Shown here piece after piece: positions 34,822-45,776 of a DNA stretch of 64,000 nt. The stretch is from Stereocaulon alpinum (Eukaryota; Ascomycota; Lecanoromycetes; Lecanorales; Stereocaulaceae): NCBI GenBank assembly GCA_018257865.1, contig JAEUBA010000095.1, forward strand, positions 56,429 to 120,428, in the 5' to 3' direction. A program made the translations under genes and the position numbers. How positions within the stretch are numbered: the first letter of the stretch is position 1; every line of letters starts with the position of its first letter. Under the pieces are notes generated by a model. That model was given only the letters and a program-made list of their open reading frames with translations, did no database searches and was not told the origin of the DNA.

Positions 34822-36430
34822 ATGGCCCGTCCTGTCGCCACAGTCGCCGTCAAAAAGACTAGAGCTACTCCCAAAGCACCAGCCAAGACTCCTGTCAAAG
34901 CACCAGCTAAAGCTCCAAGAAAGCGCAAATCCGACAATGAAGATGAGGGACCACCCCCAACGAAGAAAGCTCGTGTCACCAAACAGCCAGCTGTAAGACC
35001 CAAGATTGTCATCAACCACGTTCCGACTCAACGATTGGATGTGTTCGTCTTCGGCGAGGGTTCTTCTTCAGAACTTGGCCTAGGTACCGCAAAGACTGCT
35101 ATTGACGTAAAGCGTCCTCGTCTCAACCCTCTCCTTTCCTCCAATGATGTCGGTGTTGTACAAATTGCTGCTGGGGGTATGCACGTGGCGGCGTTGACAC
35201 ACGACAACAAGATCTTGACATGGGGAGTGAACGACAACGGAGCCTTGGGACGTGACACTGAATGGGAAGGTGGTCTGAAAGATATGGATGACAACGACAG
35301 CGATGACAGTGATAATAGCGATAGCGGCTTGAATCCAAAGGAGGCCACTCCTATCCAAGTCCCTGCCTCGGACTTTCCTGAGGGTACGGTGTTTACGAAG
35401 CTCTCCACTGGTGATAGTCATACGCTGGCGCTGACTGACGAGGGTCTTGTCTACGGTTGGGGATGCTTTAGAGTGAGTAACTCCCGCATTCTTGTCCTCC
35501 GTAGCGTTCTTGTTGATATTCATATTAATTAATATGCTACAGAAAACCGACGGCATCTTTGGCTTTCTACCTGGGGAAGATGCACCTATTGAGCAGAGAC
35601 TTCCAGTCCTCTTACCAAACCTCAAAAATATCACCGATATCACCAGTGGGGCCAACCATGCCATGGCTATCGACAACAAAGGTCTTGTTTACGCGTGGGG
35701 ATGTGGAGAGCAAAATCAGCTTGGATACCACATCGTTCAGCGTACGAGCACGAACAAGAAGAACACCCTCAACCCCTCCCCTCTTCGTACTAGATTGAAG
35801 GCGTACAAGGCCATTTACACTGGCAACGACCACTCATTCGCCATCGACACGAAAGAGCGAGTCTGGGGCTGGGGCAACAATAGTTTTGGAGGGACCGGCA
35901 TTGCTGATGGTGCTGGTGACGACAATGCCTCAGTGTACACTCCCCAGATCGTGAAGAGTCTTAGTCTGCCGAACGATACCATCATCCACATGGACGGTGG
36001 TCTGCACCATTCCATCGCTGTTACCGCCAACGGCAAAGCACTTGTCTGGGGCCGCGTTGATGGTCAACAAGTTGGTCTAGACATGTCTACCGTGCCGGAC
36101 TCTTCCACGATACAGGACGACAAAGGGATCAAACGCATTGTCATTACGCCTACGGCACTTCCAAATATCGGCAACGCCATTTGGGCCTCCGCTGGCACTG
36201 ATCATACTATTGTCATCAACGACCAAGGTCATGCCTTTTCCTGGGGCTTGAGCGCTACCTACCAGACTGGCCAAGGTACTACGGTCGACGTAAAGTATCC
36301 CACCCAGATCGACAACACTGCCATTCGTGGCAAGATGTTGAATTGGTCCGGGTGCGGGGGGCAGTATTCCATAATGGCTGCCCCCGCAGCAGGAGACCCA
36401 GTGTTGACTAACGGAGTTGATGGTCATTAG
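34822..36430 (+). CDS. RCC1: RCC1-type guanine nucleotide exchange factor for Ran (Pim1/Srm1; 512 aa)
   Basis: Exons 34822-35472 and 35543-36430 joined in phase 0 (GCFR-KTDGIFGF). A basic N-terminal tail rich in Lys, Pro and Ala (residues 1-55), suited to nuclear import and DNA contact, precedes seven-bladed-propeller RCC1 repeats, each recognisable by blocks such as IAAGGMHVAAL, ILTWGVNDNGALGRD, STGDSHTLAL, VYAWGCGEQNQLGYH, YTGNDHSFAI, VWGWGNNSFGGTG and ASAGTDHTIVI. An acidic Asp/Ser-rich insert lies near residues 155-170. RCC1 loads GTP on Ran at chromatin and so sets the gradient used by receptors like the importin encoded at 3502-6920. Degenerate copies of its last coding segment follow downstream. 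Confidence 0.93.
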
Positions 36431-37440
36431 ATAGGTTGAATTGTATGCTAGACTCTGAGAAGAGAGGAACTAGCAATCTTCTTGACGGTCGACAAAGCTT
36501 ACACTACAAGCACATGTATTATATGAACTTGCATAGCGCTTCTCGATATCATACCACCAACACCAAATATCTTTTACAATGCTTTGATCCCTCCATCCTC
36601 CTACGTCCTTTGCCTCATCATTGACTTACCTCTTCCATATATACATAAATACCATGCATCGACAACACTGCATTTCGCGGCGCAATATCTCATCAATCTG
36701 GCTGTGGTAGACAGTACCCCATGGCTGCTCCGGTAGCAGCGGATGTCACCATGACAAGCTAAGCCGACGACTATTGAGCAGGATAAAGTTCAATTCGGGA
36801 TTGACATTCATTATACCCGTCGATGAAGCTTACACTACAAGCACATGTACCATATCAACTTGCATAGCGCCTTTCAACTCGATACCACCAATACCAGACA
36901 ACTCTCACTATGACTTAACCGCCTCCTCTCCCTTCATACTTTGCCTCATCATTCACTTACCTTTTCTGTATATGCATATATGCTATGCATCGACAATGCT
37001 GCCATCTAGGGAATGATGCTAGAGTGGTCTAGGTGCGGGGGGGCAGTACTTGATAATGGCTGCCCTCGCAGCAGAAGACCCATTATTGACGAACGGAGTC
37101 AACAGTCACTGATGGGAGCTGGGGGCTAGCATAAGTTTGAAGAAGACTAGCATCGATTTCACCAATCGATGAAGAATTTATACTGGAAGAAAATGTATCA
37201 TATCAACTTGCATAGCGCTTTTTTTTTAACTCGATACCACCAATACCAAATACCTTACCAACATACAAGCCCTTCCTCTTCCTCTTCATCTTCCCATACA
37301 CTCTACTCCATCACCAACCCCACCGTTTCCTCTAGACATACAGACACAAACACACACAAATAACCCCCCCACTCACACACCAACCACACCATATATCAAC
37401 AACCCTACCATTCGCGGCGCGATACACGCTTTATCCAGTT
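36308..37440 (+). repeat. Degenerate tandem copies of the RCC1 3' end and 3' flank
   Basis: The segment starting ATCGACAACACTGCCATTCG in the RCC1 coding region (36308) recurs at 36658, 36989 and, in part, 37395. Within each unit a second landmark recurs, AACTTGCATAGCGC plus a following GATACCACCAA run, near 36530, 36865 and 37210. Spacing is about 330-400 bp, with indels. Later copies are not open, for example the copy at 36989 carries an in-frame TAG soon after its start. Confidence 0.8.
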
Positions 37441-37987
37441 TTGGGGGAGAGTGTTCGATCAAGGCTCGGCTGCATTTGCAGAGAATATACTTCTACCCAT
37501 GATCGATCGAATTGAAATCGTGCGTGAGGTTTGCGAGGGTTCGGTTCGGTTCGGGGGAGGAGGTGACGGTTTGCGGGATATGGTTACTGCGCAGAACAGG
37601 GTAGGGAGGGGCGTGTTTTGAGAGTTGGTGGGGGGTTTAGGTGGAGTCTGCGGGGTTTATTGGGGGCGTTGTGTTGGAGTTATTTTGTGTAGCGGGGTTG
37701 GTGTTGGGGGGGAGCATGGTTAGCTGGGTTCTGCTGGCGCTGGTTAGATAGGAGAGTGCGAGGTCAGTATAGGCGCGAACAGATGGGTTTGGGACTATTG
37801 GTTTGAGTTTGATGCAAGTGTGCTTCAGTTTGGGGGTATGTACATAAGGAAGACATAAAATACAACTTGGTTCAAAGCATGATGCGCGCCATGCATGCAG
37901 CGTTCAAAGTAGGGGCTTACGGTATTGACCAAAACCCAAGGCAAAAAAAATTTCATTGACTTCATGAGACGTAGTACAAAACCATCA
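37441..37987. other. Intergenic, strand-asymmetric G-rich stretch
   Basis: Bases 37,540-37,720 are markedly G/T-rich on the plus strand with many GGGG runs. No coding frame or RNA gene recognised; it lies between the convergent RCC1 repeat array and BRL1/BRR6. Confidence 0.4.
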
Positions 37988-39338
37988 TCACCGATACTGA
38001 AGCCTCTTAGTAGGCGACTGTCCCTCCAACTGATACCCGCCATGCCCCATTCCCTGCATTTGCCAATCCAGTTGATTCTGGTGAGGTGTATAGTATTGTT
38101 CGTTCCCAGGGTTCCAGCCCATGGGTTGTTGTTGTGGTGGTGGATACATGTAAGGAGTGTTTAATTGTGGTGGATGGTGGAGATGGTGATCATTCCTCGC
38201 TCTCCAGAGACCAAAGGTGAGGTTGTTGACTGCGAAGCAGCCTACTATTACTGAGACGCTGACAATCTGTACAGCATGTTAAAAAATGTAGAAGGGGGGC
38301 AAGGTTCAAGCTTACAATAGCCTTCAGAGAAATCGGCTCAATGAAACTGTTGAAAATCTCCGCAAACATGCCCGCACTCAATCTCGACCTGCCCACTTTA
38401 TATGGATCCCGCTGCATACATCTCTCCCAATTATTACACACGATTTCCATGGCCGGCACCCGACTCCCCCTCTCACACTTGTTCTCGCTGTAATCTCTTG
38501 CACATACTGCCATCTCCGCTAATATCTCCGACGATTCCATCATCACCTTTTCGTCAATGTCGCTGCTGATGGTTGAGTAGATAGCGTAGAGAACATAGAT
38601 GAGCACGAAGGCGAGGAAACAGTTGAGGAAGAATTGGATGTAGTAGGAGAGTGTGCCAGGGAGGTTGGGGTGCGCGTCGATGAAGCTTAGAATGGAAGCG
38701 ATAGTGCTGGGTGGTCCCACAGGGATAGGCTTCTGTGATGGACCATCGCTACTGGCTGGGCGTTCTTCTTCGAAGTCTGAATCGTGGCTTGAGCGTCTAG
38801 GTGCTGAGCGAACATCTGTGTCGATGTCTCGGCGGCGACGCTTCTCGACTCTATGGGATTTCCGAGCGATCGTGCCACGTCCTGATGTGAAATTGAACGG
38901 CACAATAGCACCCTTGCTCTTCTCCTTAGCCAGTACGCTTCGCACAGGGGGTTCCGGCGTCGCTTCGGAGTCGGCATTGGCGGGAGAGGATTGTTCAGGT
39001 CCAGAGGAGAAGTCTGTGTCAATAGCTTTCTTGGGAGTTTGAGGAATGGTGAACGACGGGTTGCGCATGGCAGGTAGAGTAGCGTATTTGGTGGGAGAGT
39101 TCATTGCGGTTGCAGAGCCTATACCGGGCTTTTCATCAGCGTGTTGTTCCTTGGGGGCATCATCTCCACAAGCAGTTATGGGCTCACGCTTTTGACCAGC
39201 AAAGCTGTCCTTGAATTGCATATTGCCTGCCCCAACTTGAGCAAAGGGCGAGTCGGCACTCACTGGGCCACGACCATCTGTGTAGTGAAAATCCATGGGG
39301 CTCTCATTTGAGCGGAATTCTTGATTGAGACGAGCCAT
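37988..39338 (-). CDS. BRR6: Nuclear envelope protein Brl1/Brr6 (nucleocytoplasmic transport; 433 aa)
   Basis: Exon 1 is 39338-38316 and exon 2 is 38266-37988, phase 0 (KAI-IVSVSVIVG). Residues 1-200 are low-complexity and polar. The conserved Brl1/Brr6 domain follows: a membrane span (about residues 228-255, FLNCFLAFVLIYVLYAIY), a lumenal part with four cysteines (VCARDYSENKC, IVCNNWERC) expected to form disulfides, and a second span split by the intron (VSVSVIVGCFAVNN). The tail is Pro/Gln/Tyr-rich. Brl1/Brr6 act at the nuclear envelope in nuclear pore assembly and lipid homeostasis. Without the intron the tail reads out of frame and loses the second span. The start at 39338 (MARLNQEF) is preferred over non-ATG codons further upstream. 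Confidence 0.88.
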
Positions 39339-40059
39339 GGCTTGAGATGGTGGTGAGAGAGACCTTTTGGCGCAAGTAAACAAAGCGCTTGGATTTAGCA
39401 ACGCCGGGTAGTTTAGGTGATTCGTCCACAACACTTCGCTTTGATGGGCACATTGTATTACTCATAATTTACGTCTCCCTCGAAATTATTTGACTGACAC
39501 CCTGTCTGTGAAAGTCACTTCAGCTACCGCTTGTATCATAACCTGCCGCGTTAAAAGAAGGCACTTCATCAATGTCGAGGGAGAGCAATACAACTATGCT
39601 CTATGTCCCTGAACCGACAGCCTTCCAAGAAAGCTCGTTTGCCCTCTTTATAAACCAAAATGACTTAGTGGGCGCGCTATGCGGGTATGTCAGGTGCTCA
39701 CATGTATTATCAATGATTGCCTGCTTTGGCGCTCGAAACTAAGATCGTCATCTAAGGAACGCTGAGCTCAAATGGGGCTCTAAACCTTTGTATTAAAGCT
39801 ACCTTAAAAGCATCGCCAGGTTGTTGTACAATAGACCTAAGCACGCATGCAAAATCAGAATGCTGACAGCTTGATCGGCCATACCCATCCGTTGCTGGCT
39901 AACCCTATATAACGCCACCGTCGTTCATGGAACTCCAGCCTTCCCGAGCCTCCCAAGCCATGACACCATGGTTACCAACTGTATGCAATAAGGAGACAAC
40001 CGGAAGATGAGAAGGCAAGTATTGAGGTGACCGTAAAGGATACGTCGTAGATTCACCTC
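39339..40059. other. Intergenic
   Basis: No supported gene. A plus-strand ATG at 39572 opens 37 codons up to a GTATGT donor-like site at about 39683, but I found no exon to continue it. Confidence 0.4.
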
Positions 40060-40633
40060 TTAGATGAGCTCAAAGTCATCTTCATCGGCAGCATAGCCAG
40101 TGTGGACATCTTCCTTCTCCTTTGCAACAACCTCGTACTCATCTTTGATCAGCTTCTCAGTGGCCTTGGTCTCAAACTTATCAACAGCCTTTGCCAAAGC
40201 CATGCCGAGGATTTGGCTGCCCTTGGAAGGACCGCGGTGTGCATCGAAAGAGTAGGTGTAACCAGCGTCGGGCTCCGGGGCAGCTGATGCCTCTTTCACA
40301 TCTTCTTCAGCAGAGGAGTCGGAAGTAGATGTATCAGTGTCGAAGACAGGGTCGCGCTTGCGACTCATCTTGGCCATATGGATGGCTTTGTTTTGTTGAA
40401 ACTCAGCCTCATGCTTCTTGTAACTGAGGAAGAAACATTAGTCAGTGGACGTGTCTAGGGTCAAAATCCGGAACGTACGAGTTGGTAGAGGGTTTTGCAG
40501 GACGCCTGCTGGTTTGTCCTTGGGTTATAGGGCCTTCCCCCAGAGCCCATTTGTGCTTATGGTCCAATTCACGCTTATGGTCCTGCTCGAGTTTGTGCTC
40601 GCGGGTAAGGTCCTTGAAACCAATGGCAGACAT
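40060..40633 (-). CDS. Unrecognised conserved-looking small protein (172 aa, 2 exons)
   Basis: Exon 1 is 40633-40479 and exon 2 is 40423-40060, with a 55-nt GTACGT...CTCAG intron in phase 2. The protein is hydrophilic with no signal peptide or membrane span. The N-terminus is His/Lys/Glu-rich (KLEQDHKRELDHKHK), a Ser/Asp/Glu acidic patch lies in the middle, and a compact segment YSFDAHRGPSKGSQILGMAL is followed by an amphipathic helix and an acidic C-terminus. I do not recognise the family. The clean intron, balanced composition and structured C-terminal segment argue that it is a genuine gene. Confidence 0.7.
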
Positions 40634-41740
40634 GGATCTCTTGATACCCTGAGGGCAGGGAAGCTTGGAAGTTCAACGTGTTCAGTAAAGGTGCGTTCAG
40701 TGGAATGGGCTCAGGACGGTGTAGGCTAATGGATGTAAAGCACGCGGTACGCGTAGGGGAGGGCAAGGTGTAGAGGGGAGATGGTATGTATGTAGGGGAA
40801 ACAGCGTGATGAAAGAGCAGTATACAAGGGAGGCACGCTGTGTATGCGTATGATATGTGGTTGTGTTGCAGAAGGATGACTGTCTTTGCTGGTTAGGCGC
40901 TTGTGAGTCACGGAGACAAAGGAAGGAAGGAACGAGTGACAACAAAAGAGACTTTTGAGCTTATATGAATCAAGAATGCGGGATGACTGTCATTAGCTGG
41001 ATGAAGGCAGATAAGGTAGGCAGATGAGACGCCTCAACCTTGTAAAGTAGTTACTCAACAGGTTTCGTGGAGTATTGGGGGGGGGGGGGGGGAGGGGGGA
41101 AGAGGGAAAGAGGGGAGCTTGAAGCTTCCCATTGGAGCCAATTCGGATATGACTGATACGGTACGAAACCGAAGCGGCCGGGGGGGGGGCGCGATAAGAC
41201 AGGGGCACATGCGCACTTTGGCTCCGTCACTGGGCGCTTCCATCATGCTTCAGGCACACGCCCAATGATTCAATAATAATGCATGACACTTGGGTTGAGA
41301 TGTTGTCATTATTTGCGTTCATCCCCATGGCAAGCTCACTCAAGCTCCCCCACGCTCCAAAAGCAAGCTGTTTCACTGAGCTACCCCGACTACGTTAGAC
41401 TCTTAACAATGACGTAGCGCGTCACCCAAAATAGCTATGTTCAATGCAACAGATTCTCTCTCTCAAAGCAGCAAGCTCACAAGCATCCTGCTCCATTCCA
41501 GCAGGCTTTGTAGTGTCTGCTACCCCACTGAAACCAAGCTCAGCTGACAATAATCATGGGCAACGTTTACTACTGACACGTTCAGCTCAACTGACCAATC
41601 ATGAGACCGTATGCAAACATGGGACGCTCCGTTCCACAAATGGGAGAAGTTTGAAACCCGACTGAAGCTATTTCCGGGGTTTGCGAGACTCGGAAATATT
41701 GTTATTTCAATTGGCGATTTGGTAGCCGGGTCCCAATGCC
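40634..41740. other. Intergenic with long G homopolymers
   Basis: It includes an uninterrupted 16-G run at 41077-41092 (followed by A and six more G) and a 10-G run at 41180-41189. No gene is supported; flanking genes are both on the minus strand. Confidence 0.5.
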
Positions 41741-42348
41741 TCATTCGTTTGCTTCATCCTCTGACTCACTACTTTCGGCCTGCTCACTCGGAAGGAGGCT
41801 AGGAAACCATCCGTATGTCCCAAAATCAACCGTCAATTCACCCAAATGGCCAGTTCCAACAACAACGCCCTCTCTGCGGAGCACCGCTGCCTGTCTAGTG
41901 GCACCTCCAGGCCCCCTTCGACTCACTTCAGTATTTGAACGTCCTCCCGTCAGATACCCAGTACTGACCTCGGTGATATAATTCCTTTCGAATTGATGAC
42001 TCTTTGCCATGGGACATTGTTGTCATGGTAATAGTGACTTGTGCTCGGGGAGAAGCTCGGAAGATGCTTCAGGCAGACTCCCACTTGTCTGCCACTTGAT
42101 CAACACCTGCACTTGCTTGTTCAATGACTTACAATTATGACTGACCGAGGGCGTTGCGCTTTGTTTGAATGACACGTCAGACATTATTGTCTATACCCGA
42201 GATAGTGCTAGGTATATTGTTAGGACGGCTTACGATGTCCAAGTAGCAATGCAATATGTCCGTAACTTGTAACTTTGCCATGGGGAATCTCTTGTACAGC
42301 TGCGTATACAGCATTGAACCACCATTCAGCTTCATCACTGCGCGCCAT
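41741..42348 (-). CDS. ATL1: Alkyltransferase-like DNA damage-binding protein Atl1 (140 aa, 4 exons)
   Basis: Exons 42348-42234, 42158-42146 (13 nt), 42088-41969 and 41915-41741. The spliced product reads through the hallmark segments VQEIPHGKVTSYGHIA, GHPQRPRQVGVCLKHLP, VPWQRVINSKGIISPRGPGG and LGELTVDFGTYGWFP. The 13-nt exon supplies P-Q-R-P-R; without it the invariant arginine finger (R43) is lost. Trp70 occupies the position of the methyl-accepting cysteine (PCHR in true alkylguanine transferases), which defines the non-enzymatic Atl group. Atl proteins bind O6-alkylguanine, flip the base and hand the lesion to nucleotide excision repair. Tyr29 matches the conserved base-flipping tyrosine. 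The C-terminal 20 residues are a Ser/Glu-rich extension. Confidence 0.9.
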
Positions 42349-42812
42349 GGTGATAACACTCTCTGGGTCTTCAATTGTAAGTAGCTAAGCTGCGCCGTTG
42401 TCAAACAAAGTCGAATCCGGAGCCTGGTGACTCGCAGACGCGCTTCGCGTAGTCTGTGTGCAGGTGAATTACTTCAAGCGGTAAAGCGTGCCGCATCCGG
42501 CTAGCCTGCCCCTCGCTGTCCTCCGCTTCCTGCTGCCCTCCCCTCGCGTTTTGGCTGCTGTTATAAATCTTAGATACTCTCTCCCCATCAGTGTAAATAC
42601 ACCTCCGTATCCTGCTCTCCTTACAATCTTTCTAATGTTTCTATCCTTACCGGACTTCGACTAGGCTCCTATAGAGCGAGGCGGTGCTATGATCTGGAAA
42701 GCGGCGACGACGGGAGGAGTAAGGCATTATTAGATTTTATTATTCGGACTTCAGGACAATTGACTCAACTAGGTCTAGCACGTGAGTAGAGGTATTAGAG
42801 CGAAAAAGCTCG
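42349..42812. other. Intergenic, ATL1 upstream region
   Basis: No gene supported. Composition is pyrimidine-rich around 42,510-42,560 and shifts to AT-rich beyond 42,720, approaching the inverted-repeat element. Confidence 0.4.
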
Positions 42813-43122
42813 AGTAAGAAGGGTTCACGGCTCAGTGGGCCAAACCCCTCAGTGGGCCACTCTACGGGGCCGAGTACCCCGGAACCTTTGATTTTCCTAC
42901 TCTGGGGGCCAGCTTCGGGGGCTGTTAAGGGGCAGGCAGTCACATATTAATATCTTACGGACCATTGCAGTATGGAGTAACATCTCCGTACAAAAGTTGT
43001 AGCAAATAGTAACCGCTATAGCTTTGTACGCGAGTATCTTGCTTTAGAAATTAGCTCTGTGGAGTTAGAGCTGGATGGCCCACTGAGAACTTTGGCCCGC
43101 TGAGCAGTGAACCCTTCTAGTA
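42813..43122. mobile_element. Non-autonomous terminal-inverted-repeat element (302 bp) with AGTA target duplication
   Basis: The element spans 42817-43118. Its left 44 bases and right 42 bases are inverted copies: both read AGAAGGGTTCAC, then a CTCAG(T/C)GGGCC block, a spacer and a second CTCAGTGGGCC block. The 4-bp direct repeat AGTA is present immediately outside both ends (42813-42816 and 43119-43122). The interior has no open frame. It is best described as a MITE; the superfamily is not assigned. Confidence 0.75.
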
Positions 43123-43799
43123 TGACATTACGAGACTAGGGTAAGATACGATACACTGCTCATCGTAAAGAAGAGTAATTTTCGCAGGGACTGATGCTTG
43201 ATGATGCAATTCTTGGCAAGGAGCTGTCATATATATCGCAAAATACATAAGCAGGAGGGGAAGCATGCCACAGGATGAATACAGTGATGAGATAATTCGT
43301 GAGAACGATCCTGATGCTCAATTGTTCTCATACAACATTTGATTGATGCCATAGCGCTAATATTTGGGAGGGAATCCGGTTCCAAGATGGTTTAAGACAA
43401 TGCTGCAGTCATCCAGATCTAACGATTCGGCGCTGGTCAGAAAAGGTTTGAAGCACGAGAGATCACTATACCGAAACAAGCTTGACTAAACTTCATCGCA
43501 GAAATAACAAAAGCTAAGAGCTTGTCCGGCAATCTACAGGCTGAGGGGAATACGCAGCCAATAGAAAACGTGACTCAGAATGACTTGGCAACGATTGAAA
43601 CCTATGTGAGAGGTAGATTGCCGCTACGACGCCATCAGCGAAAGTTGCCACGCTATCCGAGAAGTTATCATCACTCGAGCCGAAGCCTAACCTCTGCTAA
43701 CAAATGCTAGCTTGGTTCGACCATTGCGAAAAGTTAGACCATTCAAAACGGCAATCGTCACAATTTAGAAGAAACAAAAAGATTGGACAGCAGCAGGTC
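43123..43799. other. No supported gene; possible eroded 5' part of the exchanger pseudogene
   Basis: Small open frames such as 43522-43710 have no recognisable product. The region may contain the decayed N-terminal exons of the following pseudogene. Confidence 0.35.
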
Positions 43800-45260
43800 A
43801 GCTCAGGGCGGCGGCATTGCTCAATTCACGGGTGAATCTGCTCCTGCATCTAGTGCCTACCGGCTTTGCCGTCCGGTACACGATTGGAAATTCACTTACC
43901 ACTTTCCTCATCAATTTCTTTGCAATAGTATCGCTCTCGAACGCGGCAGAATTCGCCATCCAAGAGCTAGCCCTCTACATTGACGAAAATTGGGGAGGAC
44001 TAGCCTATATCACGATCAGGTAATTAAAAATGTCGAACGTCAAGATCCGTGATATTAGAATATGCTTGCTAAAACATCCAGTAACTTCGTACAAATAGTG
44101 TCTTGCATTTATCCACTAAAGCGTGACCAATTGAAAGCATTGCAGAGGAATCTTATTGGCGGCACACTTAGTAGCATTCTACTGGTTCTGGGTTTAAGTA
44201 TCTTTTTAGGAGGAGTGAGTAGGTTGGAGCAGAGTTTCAACCTGACAGTAGCTCATCTATCCGCAAATCTACTCTCGCTACCAGCCACAAGTCTGCTAAT
44301 TCCGACAGCTTCCTATCTCTTGCTTCAGACATCAGAGGTACACATCTTACGGCAATCACGAGGGGCTGCGTTCGTTCTACTCCTGGTATACGGTGCTTCT
44401 CTTCTATTCCAATTCCACTCGCACATCCAGGTATGGGGCATATTCAATGAGAAAGTAGAAGTTCGTCGGGATATCTAGTCACATTTTGAGTATGAGGCTG
44501 GTGAAGTCGCAAAAAGCATAGCAAATATGAGCGCCGGTATGGAAGCCTCTATTGGAGGTGAAGTGATCCAAGAGACGCCAGTGCGAGAACCAAGAAATCT
44601 TGGTCCACATGCCAGCCTATTTTTCTACGTCATGTTATGCTACCTCGTCATCATCGTAACTCTGACCGACTTCCTTTAGAATATTGGGGGTAACTTATAG
44701 ATTCTTTATGGGAAGTGCCGGCTACTTATGTTCTCTAGGCGGCAGTGCGCTAGCTGTTGACTAAGCAACAGGCCTGAGAGGTGATATTCTAACGACTTCT
44801 GCACACAATTCGGGGTCGACAGCATTGACGCGCTTAGCTCGAAGGCAACCCTTTCAAAACCATTGAGCAGCCTTATCCTTTTACCAATCCTGAACAATGA
44901 TCTGACGCCTATTAAACACGCCATCAAGGACGAAATCTACCAAACGACGAGATTCACAATCGGTAAATGCTTGTAGACGTCCATTGTTGTGACGCCCCTC
45001 ATGGTCCTCATAGCTTGGGGCATGGGACTTCCGCTCACGCTCAATTTCGACGGTTTTGAGGTCGTTTCACTGTTTGCCTCAATGTTGCTACTCAATTATC
45101 TAATCGTTGATGCGAAATCTAGCTGGTAATTGCTAATTACCTGAGCTTGTCACGGCCGTGTTATAGCTGACGTGCTTTGCTAGGATTCAAGGAGTGCTAC
45201 TTATTGCAGATTGGATACTCATCGCTCTTGCTGCGTTCTATGCAACTGGTGTTTGACCTT
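43800..45260 (+). pseudogene. Decayed Ca2+/H+ exchanger (CAX/Vcx1 type)
   Basis: Recognisable blocks occur in the order expected for a vacuolar cation/proton exchanger but in shifting frames with stops. About 43,820-44,020: VNLLLHLVPTGFAV, FLINFFAIVSLSNAAEFAIQELAL and ENWGGL. 44,095-44,478: QRNLIGGTLSSILLVLGLS, then EQSFNLTVAHLSANLL. 44,530-44,680: a helix with stop. 44,815-45,130: SIDALSSKATLSKPLSSLILLPIL, then TPLMVLIAWGMGLPLTLNFDGFEVV and NYLIVDAKSSW. 45,185-45,257: GVLLIADWILIALAAFYATG. Stops interrupt it near 44,478, 44,680, 44,973 and 45,130. The acidic helix pairs that form the exchanger's cation site are degraded. It is not strongly AT-shifted, so decay looks like ordinary drift rather than RIP. 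Confidence 0.75.
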
Positions 45261-45557
45261 GACATGGACCTCGTGCCAGAACGTATATGGCTTCTGAAGC
45301 TCTATTTCCCCTCTGAGGTCCCGCTGAATTAGGTGGGAGATAAAGCACAGTCAGTCTTGAGAAGCTCGTTCACGTCTATTATGACTGTTTCGCAAATGCT
45401 GGCCGTATCTACTCCCTCAAACCGGAGATCTCGAGGATGCGTTACAGTCTCTTAATACCAGAAAACGGTTGTCCTTATCATATTGTCATGCCGAAATCGA
45501 TTTTCTATATTCTTGGTGTGTATGTGAAAGTCAAATTACCTGCAACGAGTTTGTCGT
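45261..45557. other. No recognisable gene
   Basis: Short frames only; nothing I can name. Confidence 0.35.
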
Positions 45558-45776
45558 TTAGCCTCCATAGTTCTCATATGCCGCAAGGCTGTCTTCGACT
45601 ACTTCTCCATGCTCTTCGACCGTATGGCCGTTTCCATAGCAAAGAGTATATCTACCCCCACCCAACACATCTTCAACCCAGTACGGCCCCCTTTGGGAAT
45701 TGTAACCAGCCACGGTAAGCCAGACCTTTTGTCCAACATAGAATTTGCTCTCCTGAAAGAACCATGCATCTGATTC
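45558..45776 (-). CDS. Partial ORF, possible fragment of an unrecognised fungal protein
   Basis: The minus-strand frame opening near 45776 reads about 70 residues with a plausible structured pattern: FYVGQKVWLTVAGYNSQRG, PYWVEDVLGGGRYTLCYGNG and a short acidic tail before the stop. It has no good ATG (the frame opens with TTG upstream), so an upstream exon is missing or the gene is broken. The pattern suggests a small beta-rich domain (hydrophobic strands separated by Gly/Asn turns). I do not recognise the family. Its position between a pseudogene and the transposon island favours a remnant. Confidence 0.4.
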   Translation of the reverse strand, partial: ESDAWFFQESKFYVGQKVWLTVAGYNSQRGPYWVEDVLGGGRYTLCYGNGHTVEEHGEVVEDSLAAYENYGG

